Of a stretch of DNA of 64,000 nucleotides, positions 44,624 through 51,890 are shown piece by piece (position 1 is the first letter of the stretch; each line of letters begins with the position of its first letter). The notes beneath the pieces were generated by a model that saw nothing but the letters and a program-made list of their open reading frames with translations, made no database searches and was not told the origin of the DNA. Made by a program: the position numbers and the translations under genes. This stretch comes from Bacteroidia bacterium (GTDB lineage: Bacteria; Bacteroidota; Bacteroidia; J057): the NCBI GenBank assembly GCA_030430205.1, contig JAUIGE010000025.1, forward strand, positions 1 through 64,000, read 5' to 3'.

Positions 44624-45607
44624 ATGTGGATATTAATCCGGGTTCTGGGGGCCAATCTGCCCTTGCTGAAGATCTACCGCGCCCGCTGGCGCTATATGGC
44701 CGGTGGCGATTCCCACGGACATTTTCTGGATGAGTTGCGGACTTTTTGCCGAAATGAGGGGCTTGCCTGGCCAGCGAAAATCGAAAAGCGATTGGGCTAC
44801 TATCTGACAGGTGTTGACTGGTTTTTGCATTGGATGGCAGGGCTTTTGGGCAAAAAGCTGTTGATCGCAGAAAGGCAGCTTGCCTGGCAGATGGCCGTGA
44901 TGTTTGCTTTGGGAGATGAAGTGTCTGAATTGGGTGAAAAAGTACAGGCAGACATCCAGCAGGCTGTTTTGGAAAAGGATAAAGCGAAGCAAAGCCCCGA
45001 AGAACGCCTGATCGGATTTGTCTACCAACAAATCATTTCCACCCATCCCGACCTCAAAACATTTGAGAAATACCTGAGCCTGGCGCTCCAGGCCCAGGAT
45101 GCCAGCCTTTTGCAAAAAGCCGCCAGCCTCTCTCCAGAGCAGCTCCGAAAGATCACTTTCGACAAATGTGGCTACGCCTTCCTGCTGCTGCGCAGCAGCC
45201 TGCACACGCCTGTCGGCGGGTACGAAATCGACGCCATCTACCGCCTCGGCGGTCTCATCCAACTGATCAATGACACCTTCGATGTCTATGAAGACTGCCA
45301 GGCAGGCATTCACACCTTGCCCAATACAGCCAGCGATATACAGCTATTCCGCAAGGAATTTGAGCAGGCGGTGGCCGATGTCCTGAACGCTGTTCAGGCG
45401 CCAGCCCCTCGCAAGAAGCGCTTTGCGCTTCAGCTCTCCCCCATCGTGGCGACGACGCGGGTCTGTCTCTGGCAGTTTGAGCAATTGCAGGCCCGCTCGT
45501 GCGGCATTTTCAGGCCGGAGGCCTATAGCCGCGCAGAGCTGATCTGCGACATGGAAAAGCCCGCCAACCTTTGGCGGGCTGTAACATTTCTGAGGAAGGG
45601 CTCTTAG
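44624..45607 (+). CDS. Putative class 1 isoprenoid biosynthesis enzyme
   Basis: A 327-residue, almost entirely helical protein. The segment GGLIQLINDTFDVYEDCQAGIHTL resembles the second Asp-rich region of squalene/phytoene-synthase-like enzymes (QLINDxxDxxED). An acidic segment, FALGDEVSELG, could stand for the first Asp-rich motif, though it lacks a full DDxxD. It matches my memory of a Bacteroidota family named class 1 isoprenoid biosynthesis enzyme, whose product is unknown. It lies 38 bp downstream of the reductase gene. Its TAG stop overlaps the stop of the convergent next gene. Confidence 0.55.
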   Translation: MWILIRVLGANLPLLKIYRARWRYMAGGDSHGHFLDELRTFCRNEGLAWPAKIEKRLGYYLTGVDWFLHWMAGLLGKKLLIAERQLAWQMAVMFALGDEVSELGEKVQADIQQAVLEKDKAKQSPEERLIGFVYQQIISTHPDLKTFEKYLSLALQAQDASLLQKAASLSPEQLRKITFDKCGYAFLLLRSSLHTPVGGYEIDAIYRLGGLIQLINDTFDVYEDCQAGIHTLPNTASDIQLFRKEFEQAVADVLNAVQAPAPRKKRFALQLSPIVATTRVCLWQFEQLQARSCGIFRPEAYSRAELICDMEKPANLWRAVTFLRKGS

Positions 45608-46233
45608 CGAGCTGCCCCGCTAAGGTCTTGTCGTATCAAAGATACCGTCAGGATGGGGTGCTTGATCTGAACCTGGGTTTGTACACCATTTTCGTAGAAA
45701 TGGACCATTTTGCGGTCATTGACAGGGTCTATAACCTGGTACTTCCCGCCCCCAAGGGGCGTGATCACCATTTCGACTCCGGAAGATTCTGACAAGGCCC
45801 GATTTTTCCCAAGTGGCTCCTGATAGTACAATACTGTCCCGGAATAATAGATGGGAGACTTCAGCGCTGGTTTTAGCTCTCCGTCTATTTTTACGGCATA
45901 TTGGTTTCCCTGCCATTCAATGGAGGCTGAGTTATGCAACTCGCCATTGGCGATGACCCGGCTGCTTGAGGAGATAAGTTGACCTGAGCGGTAGTGAGCT
46001 TTGCCCACAATTTCCATCTTTATTTTTTTGAATAAAAGATCCACTTCCATCAGAGAGGTGTTTTGAAAGTAGATGTCCTCTCCTACCTTTTTGCTGCTGG
46101 TATGTACAGAACCGATCTCCATCCCCAGCGCCTTCATCAGATATGTTTGGGACTGATCTTTGACTTCATTTTGGCTAAAAAGGAAGCTTATGGATATACC
46201 GGCGAGGAACAAAGCGGTAAATATGCTTTTCAT
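45604..46233 (-). CDS. Exported protein, DUF6134/DUF3108-like
   Basis: A 209-residue exported protein with a signal peptide (MKSIFTALFLAGISISFLFS) and a beta-rich mature part (GMEIGSVHTSS, VDLLFKKIKMEIVGKAHY, GVEMVITPLGGGKYQVID). The pattern resembles DUF6134/DUF3108-type periplasmic proteins, which are thought to adopt a lipid-binding-like barrel. The ATG at 46233 is preferred, since the longer form has an extra hydrophobic/basic stretch. The stop codon overlaps that of the convergent isoprenoid-type gene by two bases. Confidence 0.65.
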   Translation of the reverse strand: MKSIFTALFLAGISISFLFSQNEVKDQSQTYLMKALGMEIGSVHTSSKKVGEDIYFQNTSLMEVDLLFKKIKMEIVGKAHYRSGQLISSSSRVIANGELHNSASIEWQGNQYAVKIDGELKPALKSPIYYSGTVLYYQEPLGKNRALSESSGVEMVITPLGGGKYQVIDPVNDRKMVHFYENGVQTQVQIKHPILTVSLIRQDLSGAAR

Positions 46234-46348
46234 GCGAATGATGTTGAAAAAAATATTTCGAAATGAACGGATTAACAAAGAAATTGTTCATGATATATGT
46301 TTTTTCAACACACATTTTTTCCTACCAACTTATGAGTTTTTCTACATC

Positions 46349-47056
46349 CTAGCCCATCGTATGATATACATTCTGTACATCATCGTCTTCCTCGAGTTTT
46401 TCGAGTAGTTTTTCCAGATCTGCCTCCTGTTCTTCCGTCAAAGATTTGGTCAGGGTTGGGATTCGTTCGAAGCCTGAGGAGATGATTTCAAATTTCATGT
46501 CTTCCAGGGCTTTTTGGATCGAGCCAAAGCTCACAAAATCGCCATAGATAATGACGCCTTCATCGTCTGCAAAGACCTCATCTGCGCCATAGTCAATCAG
46601 CTCCAGCTCCAATTCTTCCAGGTCCATCTCAGGCGTAGCGATTTTGAAATGGCTTTTGTGGTCAAACAAAAACTCCACGGAGCCGGAGGTTCCCAGGCTG
46701 CCATTGCATTTGGAGAAATAGCTCCTCACATTGGCCACGGTGCGGTTGTTATTATCGGTGGCTGTTTCCACCAGGATGGCGATTCCATGCGGGCCATAGC
46801 CTTCAAACACCACTTCTTTGTAATCCGCAGTATCTTTATCTGTGGCTTTTTTGATGGCTCTTTCGATATTGTCCTTGGGCATATTTGCCGCTTTGGCATT
46901 CTGAATAACAGCTCTCAATTTGGAATTGAGCTCTGGGTCCGGGCCACCAGCCTTAATGGCCATCACAATGTCTTTTCCTATCCGGGTAAAGGTCTTGGCC
47001 ATTTGGCCCCAACGCTTCATCTTGCGTGCTTTTCTAAATTCAAACGCTCTTCCCAT
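46349..47056 (-). CDS. yebC: YebC/PmpR-family regulatory protein
   Basis: A 235-residue cytoplasmic protein of the YebC/TACO1 family, linked to transcription regulation and to relief of ribosome stalling at proline stretches. The N-terminus (MGRAFEFRKARKMKRW, then TRIGKDIVMAIKAGGPDPE) is characteristic, as are NMPKDNIERAIKKA and EVVFEGYGPHGIAILVE. An exact TAAATTTG box and a palindrome lie upstream. The C-terminal tail is acidic (EKLEEDDDVQNVYHTM). Confidence 0.93.
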   Translation of the reverse strand: MGRAFEFRKARKMKRWGQMAKTFTRIGKDIVMAIKAGGPDPELNSKLRAVIQNAKAANMPKDNIERAIKKATDKDTADYKEVVFEGYGPHGIAILVETATDNNNRTVANVRSYFSKCNGSLGTSGSVEFLFDHKSHFKIATPEMDLEELELELIDYGADEVFADDEGVIIYGDFVSFGSIQKALEDMKFEIISSGFERIPTLTKSLTEEQEADLEKLLEKLEEDDDVQNVYHTMG

Positions 47057-47089
47057 GGTATATTTCAGTTAATGTTTGCATAAATGTAT

Positions 47090-47120
47090 ATGCTATACTG
47101 CATAGCATGCTGCAAATTTA
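47090..47120 (-). promoter_or_regulatory. yebC promoter candidate with adjoining palindrome
   Basis: TAAATTTG on the minus strand (47113-47120) is an exact -7 box match 57 bases upstream of the yebC start. Just downstream of it, ATGCTAT (47090-47096) and ATAGCAT (47102-47108) form a perfect inverted repeat with a 5-base spacer, placed where a repressor would block initiation. Confidence 0.45.
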
Positions 47121-47168
47121 GGAGAGAGATTTACATTTTAGAATTTTGGCGGGGGAAAAAATTGATAT

Positions 47169-47624
47169 CTATTCCTCTTTGGGTAAAATGGAGTTCGGGT
47201 GTTTTTTCACATTTCTTTTGGATAGCCATTTGCCTACAGGCAATAAGAGCAAATTAACGGCTGTGATCGCCAGGGTAGCGATAAAGGTTTCTGCATAATA
47301 TCCCGCTGCGGCGGTGCAGCCCACTGCGGCAGAGCACCATACCGTGGCGGCTGTGGTAAGCCCATGGACATTGAGGCCTTCTTTAAAAATGATGCCTGCG
47401 CCAAGGAATCCGATTCCCGTGACCACCTGGCTGATGATCCGCGTCACATCTCCGTTGGGTTCCGATATATTGATGGATAAAAGGACAAAAATGGAAGCCC
47501 CCAGTGCGACCAGGGTATTGGTGCGCAGACCTGCTGCCTTATGGTGCCATTGTCTTTCAAAACCAATCAAAAACCCAGCTCCAATGGCGCATAATATGCG
47601 AATTGCAAATTCTGTAGTTTCCAT
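47169..47624 (-). CDS. MgtC/SapB-family membrane protein
   Basis: A 151-residue inner-membrane protein with about four membrane segments and the family signature GIGFLGAGIIFKEG, plus GFLIGFERQWHHKAAGLRTN. MgtC proteins in other bacteria are tied to magnesium limitation and membrane potential. It is nine bases downstream of the SRPBCC gene on the same strand, so they may be cotranscribed. It ends with a basic tail (KHPNSILPKEE). Confidence 0.88.
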   Translation of the reverse strand: METTEFAIRILCAIGAGFLIGFERQWHHKAAGLRTNTLVALGASIFVLLSINISEPNGDVTRIISQVVTGIGFLGAGIIFKEGLNVHGLTTAATVWCSAAVGCTAAAGYYAETFIATLAITAVNLLLLPVGKWLSKRNVKKHPNSILPKEE

Positions 47625-47633
47625 ATCAGGCGA

Positions 47634-48134
47634 TTATTCATATAAAAAAGGCGCATCGGATTCCGCAAAAATTTTCATGTTTTGGATCGCCACTTTCATC
47701 TGTCCATGCCAAAGGACTTTTACAAAAAGCCATTGGAAGGGAGCGAGAAGCCCTTTTGAGAAAAGGCTGTAGACCCATTTGACATGGATGGTCCCGTCCT
47801 CATTGGGGGTGAAAAATAATTCGCCCTGAAATTTGGTAAAGCCCAGACTCCACTGAGTGAAGTCCGTGACTGCCCATTTCCAATAGCGATTTTCCTCTCT
47901 CACCCATATTTCATCATGCCCCACAGGCCCACCTTTCGACATCAAACTCCTCGCTGAATGCGGTATCCTGGAGCCGCCGACCTTGCCCCAGCTACTGTCT
48001 TCTGTGAAGCCGACGGTGGCGGGTATGGGGCCATAACCCACCAGGTACTTCGTCGCATCGCCCAGGATGGGAGTTTTAAAGGCTCTCTCCAGAGAGCATT
48101 CAAATGTTGCCTGAACTGAGGTTGTTGTTTTCAT
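47634..48134 (-). CDS. SRPBCC-family protein
   Basis: A 166-residue cytoplasmic protein with START/Bet v1-like features: N-terminal TTTSVQATFECSLERAF, a middle GGSRIPHSARSLMS, and KWVYSLFSKGLLAPFQWLFVKV near the C-terminus. The fold binds hydrophobic ligands, and the ligand here is unknown. It sits between an outer-membrane protein gene and mgtC on the minus strand. Confidence 0.75.
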   Translation of the reverse strand: MKTTTSVQATFECSLERAFKTPILGDATKYLVGYGPIPATVGFTEDSSWGKVGGSRIPHSARSLMSKGGPVGHDEIWVREENRYWKWAVTDFTQWSLGFTKFQGELFFTPNEDGTIHVKWVYSLFSKGLLAPFQWLFVKVLWHGQMKVAIQNMKIFAESDAPFLYE

Positions 48135-48169
48135 TTTGGGTGGTATTGGGGTGAATTAAACCAGATCTT

Positions 48170-48736
48170 CTATTTTTTCGCCGCAGGCAGTTTTATCCCT
48201 ACTTTTATCGAAAGTTCAGGCGTTATGAATGAAGGCAGATAAGTATCGTTTCCCATGTCAATACGCTCATTGCCAGACACCCTGGTGTGCAGCGCAATCC
48301 AGGGAGATACGTAAAGCCAATGGGTTAGAGGATAATTATAGCCTCCTCCCAAACTAAAGATTACACTTTCGTTTTTGCCTTGTGCGAGGTTTATTGTTTC
48401 AATGGAATTTGTCCAATATCCGATCCCGGGCCCAAACCACCATCCTTCAAAATCATCCTTGAAGAAATATTCGAATGACATCCCGAATGCCTGTACAACA
48501 TCCGATTGGGTGCTTTCCTGATGGGTAAATTTTGGCGTATGGGCCTTTGCATAAGAAAATCGATATCGAAACTTATCTCTTCCTGTCCAGCCGGTAAGTA
48601 TATATCCTCCCAGAACATAGGGGAGGATGTCTTGTTCAAAACCCAGCGTCACCCTATTTGGCTGCGCTTCAACATTTCCTTGCCCCATACAAAAATGGGA
48701 GATACAAACCAGAAGGATAATGATTCCTTTTTTCAT
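48170..48736 (-). CDS. Small outer-membrane beta-barrel protein
   Basis: A 188-residue exported protein with a signal peptide (MKKGIIILLVCISHFCMGQG) and alternating strands (RVTLGFEQDILPYVLGGY, FRYRFSYAKAHTP, WWFGPGIGYWTNSI, VIFSLGGGYNYPLTHW) ending in an amphipathic strand (ELSIKVGIKLPAAKK). This is typical of small eight-stranded barrels. No enzymatic motif is visible. Confidence 0.72.
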   Translation of the reverse strand: MKKGIIILLVCISHFCMGQGNVEAQPNRVTLGFEQDILPYVLGGYILTGWTGRDKFRYRFSYAKAHTPKFTHQESTQSDVVQAFGMSFEYFFKDDFEGWWFGPGIGYWTNSIETINLAQGKNESVIFSLGGGYNYPLTHWLYVSPWIALHTRVSGNERIDMGNDTYLPSFITPELSIKVGIKLPAAKK

Positions 48737-48745
48737 ATTCGCTAT

Positions 48746-49150
48746 TCAATTACTCATAATAAGCCTGTTGCTCATTTTGAGCTCAAATGTAACCAAAACA
48801 ACTACAACAGCCATTTCAAGCCCAAAATAGACCAGCCCAACAGCCGTCAGTTTTTCATAATAAAAAATAAGCAAAGCCAGCGTGAGGCAACAATACAGCA
48901 GGTTGGCAATAGCGATGGCTTTTAAATAAGGCTTCCGGTTTTTGAAAAGGCCTAAAAAGCCGCAAAAAGAGTAGACAGAAAAAATGCAGGCAATGCCCGC
49001 CAGCAGATAAAGCACATCTTGCGGCATGCCAAAAATGTCTTCAAATCTTGCCAGGATTATCCCGAGCATGAAGGCTGACAGGAGAGCCCCCAGGCTGTCT
49101 ATGAGGAAGAGGGTTTTGAGGTTTAGCTTGTTTTGGAGGTTTTTGAGCAC
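48746..49150 (-). CDS. Four-helix membrane protein of unknown function
   Basis: A 134-residue protein with four predicted membrane segments, at about residues 13-33, 45-65, 77-95 and 103-122 (the last is LEMAVVVVLVTFEL). No family was recognised. It starts the run of minus-strand genes that continues to mgtC, with a 9-bp gap to the barrel gene. Confidence 0.68.
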   Translation of the reverse strand: MLKNLQNKLNLKTLFLIDSLGALLSAFMLGIILARFEDIFGMPQDVLYLLAGIACIFSVYSFCGFLGLFKNRKPYLKAIAIANLLYCCLTLALLIFYYEKLTAVGLVYFGLEMAVVVVLVTFELKMSNRLIMSN

Positions 49151-49248
49151 GGTTTTTCTTTTTCGATTGGGGTTTTTTGTTAAACCATATTAGGAATATA
49201 AGGGCATATTAGAATGGCTCAGGATGGCCTTAATTTTTACATTAGGAG

Positions 49249-49695
49249 TTATTTTTTGACTAAATCTACAAATTTTGAATAGGGAACAATTGAAAGCTTC
49301 GATAATTTTTTCGAATCTGAATACAGTTCTATACTCCCAATTTCATGAATCAGTATCATTAATTCGCTTATTCTTTTAGTTTCTTCTGAGTTTGAATAAA
49401 GTTTTTTCAGCATTTGAAAATCTTGAAGATTTAGGAACTCCCAATCATCGTTATTTTCCTCAAAAAAATTTTCTCCCAAAACGGAATCTGGTAGGATTTC
49501 GCAATACTTATAAAACCATTCATCTAAATATTGAAAATCGTTAATCTCTTTAAGTATTTGTAATACTCTTATCCACTCTGATTGGTCTAAATTCCTCTCA
49601 ATTAGATAAGCCTCAAACAAGTTGATACAACTTATCAGTTTATCTTTTAATTGCATATTTGCAAATTCGGATAATCCCTCCCTGTCAACCGCCAT
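49249..49695 (-). CDS. Hypothetical helical protein
   Basis: A 148-residue acidic, helix-rich protein without signal peptide or membrane segments (LFEAYLIERNLDQSEW, LDEWFYKYCEILPDSV, GENFFEENNDDWEFLN). It resembles immunity proteins of polymorphic toxin systems in size and acidity, but no adjacent toxin gene was seen and the similarity is only in style. The DNA is more AT-rich than its neighbours, which may indicate recent acquisition. A second possible start is 39 bases downstream. Confidence 0.5.
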   Translation of the reverse strand: MAVDREGLSEFANMQLKDKLISCINLFEAYLIERNLDQSEWIRVLQILKEINDFQYLDEWFYKYCEILPDSVLGENFFEENNDDWEFLNLQDFQMLKKLYSNSEETKRISELMILIHEIGSIELYSDSKKLSKLSIVPYSKFVDLVKK

Positions 49696-49807
49696 AAAGA
49701 ACCAGCTATATTTAAAATGATTTCAAAATAGGGTTTAAGCACCTCAAAAGGACTAAAGGATCAACATTCAATATCAAAAAAATTCAACTTACGGCAAAGT
49801 TTCTCTC

Positions 49808-51166
49808 TCAAAGAGCGTGATTCTCCACAAAATAAGCCACATACTCAGGAATCAAGGTTCCCAGATAATAAGGCATATTCATCAGCAGATAGACTTTTCC
49901 TGAGGGGCTTGTATGCTGTTCTACCGAAAAAGCTCCGCCATAGATGCGCACAGCGTAGGGGTGCTTGCTTTTATCAATAAATTGGTTCAAAGATTTTAGC
50001 TTGCCTGTACTTCCCGATTTGATTTCTATAGGAATCACCTTATCCTGATAGGTGATCAGGAGGTCAACCTCAGCCGATGCCTGGTTCTTTTCCCTTACCC
50101 AAAAATGAGGATTTTTGTCGCTCAGGGCATTGCGGGAAATCAGCTCCTGCGAAATCAAATGTGGGATAATGGCTCTTTTAAAAGCATTGCTTAGGTCCTC
50201 CATTCCCAATAATTGGCCTTGTATATCCAAGGTATGATTGATCAAGCCTGTGTCCAGAAATTGTAAGCGAGGGGATTTTTTCAGGTCAGATTTTACAGGA
50301 ACTTCCAGATCCGTAGAAGGATAAATCAATCTGATGATTTTGGCAGCATCCAGGCTGCGAAAAGCCTCACCGACTTCCCGGGATTTATAAGGCGAATTGC
50401 CAAAATTCTGAAACTTTATCCGCTGGTCAATATATAAAGGCGCAGTCTCCATGATATGTTTGATTACCTTTCTCTCGGTATCATTGGAGGTGTATTTCTC
50501 AACATCATTTTGGTAACTAGCCCAAATGCTTTCATAGACCAGCGGTAAGTCAGCGAGGCTGTCTTTCTGAATATCAACCTTTACCACCTCAGGCATGCCT
50601 CCAATGATCGCATACCTGTGAAAATGATTGAGCAATAAGCGATGGGCAATGGGGCGCACAGGGATATGGGCAAATTGTTCCGCCACCAGATCATGGCCTA
50701 TGGCTTGAAGGTATTCCGGAAAATTTAAGGGATGGAGGTATAAATACTCCACCCTCCCGACAGGAAATCCGGGTACTTTGCTCATCGCAAATTCCAGGAG
50801 GGAGCCTGCGGCAATTACAGATAAGCTGGGTATTTCTTCATAAAAATAGCGAAGCAGGTGAATCGCTTTAGGGGATTCCTGAATTTCATCAATAAATAAA
50901 AGGGTATCCGAAACAGAATCTGAGGATATATTATGAGCCAAAAAAAGAAGCTCTACAATTGCTTGTACCTCATCAAACTCTTCAAAATATTGTCGGTCTA
51001 CCTCTTTCTCAAGGTTCAGAAATATTCGATGTTTATAGCTCTTGGCAAATGCCTTCACCAGGGTAGTTTTACCTACCTGCCGTGCCCCTCTTAAAATAAG
51101 TGGTTTGCGGTTAGGCCGTATACGCCAGTTAGCCAAATGTGTCGCTATATGTCTTTGAAAGTCCAA
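49808..51166 (-). CDS. AAA ATPase with DUF4143 C-terminal domain
   Basis: A 452-residue protein of the AAA_14/DUF4143 family. Motifs: Walker A in ILRGARQVGKTTLV, Walker B in LLFIDEIQESP, and a C-terminal PD-(D/E)XK-like segment (ASAEVDLLITYQDKVIPIEIKSG). The frame stays open upstream to 51364, but that part only translates 32-33 bp DNA repeats in shifting frames (FCYK, LILLQ, YFVT) and is unlikely to be protein. I place the start at the TTG at 51166 (LDFQRHIATHLANW), the point where homologues begin, 23 bases downstream of a likely transcription start. The role of the family is unknown. Members are multicopy in Bacteroidota. Confidence 0.78.
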   Translation of the reverse strand: MDFQRHIATHLANWRIRPNRKPLILRGARQVGKTTLVKAFAKSYKHRIFLNLEKEVDRQYFEEFDEVQAIVELLFLAHNISSDSVSDTLLFIDEIQESPKAIHLLRYFYEEIPSLSVIAAGSLLEFAMSKVPGFPVGRVEYLYLHPLNFPEYLQAIGHDLVAEQFAHIPVRPIAHRLLLNHFHRYAIIGGMPEVVKVDIQKDSLADLPLVYESIWASYQNDVEKYTSNDTERKVIKHIMETAPLYIDQRIKFQNFGNSPYKSREVGEAFRSLDAAKIIRLIYPSTDLEVPVKSDLKKSPRLQFLDTGLINHTLDIQGQLLGMEDLSNAFKRAIIPHLISQELISRNALSDKNPHFWVREKNQASAEVDLLITYQDKVIPIEIKSGSTGKLKSLNQFIDKSKHPYAVRIYGGAFSVEQHTSPSGKVYLLMNMPYYLGTLIPEYVAYFVENHAL

Positions 51167-51180
51167 TCCAGATTCTTTTT

Positions 51181-51339
51181 GTAACAGAATAAGGGCAAAT
51201 ATAACAAAACTTTGTAACAAAATAAGGGTAAATAACCCAAGTCTTGTAACAAAATAAGGGCAAATACCCCAAACTTTGTAACAGAATAAGGGTAAAATCA
51301 GCCAAATTTTGTAACAGAATAAGGGCAAACCACCCAAAA
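51181..51339 (+). repeat. Iteron-like direct repeats, five units
   Basis: The core GTAACARAATAAGGGYAAA begins at 51181, 51214, 51246, 51278 and 51311, spaced 33, 32, 32 and 33 bp. The 19-bp core is almost invariant, while the 13-14 bp between cores varies, which suggests selection on the core. Spacing of about three helical turns places all copies on the same DNA face. The array lies directly upstream of the DUF4143-type ATPase gene. Confidence 0.93.
51196..51203 (-). promoter_or_regulatory. Candidate -7 box (TATATTTG) inside the repeat array
   Basis: An exact minus-strand TAnnTTTG match formed by the junction of the first core and its spacer, 30 bases upstream of the proposed TTG start. Only this unit has the full box. 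The other units would therefore lie upstream of the promoter, as operators or activator sites. Confidence 0.45.
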
Positions 51340-51393
51340 TCGTCCCCCATCTACTAATTTGCAAATCCTCTAATCTTCACATCCGCTAATCAC

Positions 51394-51759
51394 CTAATCC
51401 TCCAACGCCTCCCCAAACATCATCCGATGTCCATCCACCGTCAGGATCCCAAACTCCCTCTGGCCCCAGGGCTTATCGCCGATTTCGTAGTGAATGTCTA
51501 CTCCTTTGGCCTTGTATTCGGCATATAAAGCGTCGATGTCTTTCACATCTACATAGGCGAAATAGGAGTGATTGCGGGTTTCAAAAGCTGAGCGGTCATC
51601 GGCGCATTCGCCGAGCATGACCATCATTTTGCCCCGACGAAGAAAATGCCAGCCCTCACCTGACCACCAGGTGGTAAAGCCGAGCTTTTGCTCGTAGTAA
51701 GCAGCGGATTTGGCCAGGTCCTGGACCGCCAAAACGTAACGGGTTGAGAGGATTTCCAT
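51394..51759 (-). CDS. VOC-family protein (glyoxalase/bleomycin-resistance fold)
   Basis: A 121-residue single vicinal-oxygen-chelate domain: RYVLAVQDLAKSAAYYEQKLGF at the start, FAYVDVKDIDALYAEYKAKG in the middle and EFGILTVDGHRMMFGE at the end, where the final Glu is a usual metal ligand. Substrate and metal are unknown. The start is directly followed upstream by a purine-rich repeat tract. Confidence 0.82.
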   Translation of the reverse strand: MEILSTRYVLAVQDLAKSAAYYEQKLGFTTWWSGEGWHFLRRGKMMVMLGECADDRSAFETRNHSYFAYVDVKDIDALYAEYKAKGVDIHYEIGDKPWGQREFGILTVDGHRMMFGEALED

Positions 51760-51760
51760 G

Positions 51761-51890
51761 GAGAAAAGAGAGTAGAGATCAGAGAAAAGAGAAAAGAGAG
51801 TAGAGATCAGAGAAAAGAGAATAGAGAGCAGAGAATAGAGACTGGAAATGAATAGCTCTCTGCTCTCTACTCTCTGCTCTCTGCTCTCTA
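51761..51890. repeat. Purine-rich then pyrimidine-rich tract with inverted repeat
   Basis: 51761-51841 is almost all A/G with a 28-bp direct repeat (GAGTAGAGATCAGAGAAAAG units). 51856-51890 is C/T-rich (CTCTCTGCTCTCTA units). TAGAGAGCAGAGA (51822-51834) is perfectly complementary to TCTCTGCTCTCTA (51857-51869), so a hairpin can form. It fills the gap between the VOC start and the metalloprotease stop and runs into the stop codon. Confidence 0.85.

Noticed and set aside
51181-51339. CRISPR array
   Set aside because: The conserved core is only 19 bp, spacers are 13-14 bp and partly similar, and no cas genes are in the window.
51129-51364. N-terminal extension of the DUF4143 ATPase through the direct repeats
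   Set aside because: The repeat units are 32-33 bp and shift frame from unit to unit, the peptide is low-complexity, and homologues begin near the TTG at 51166.
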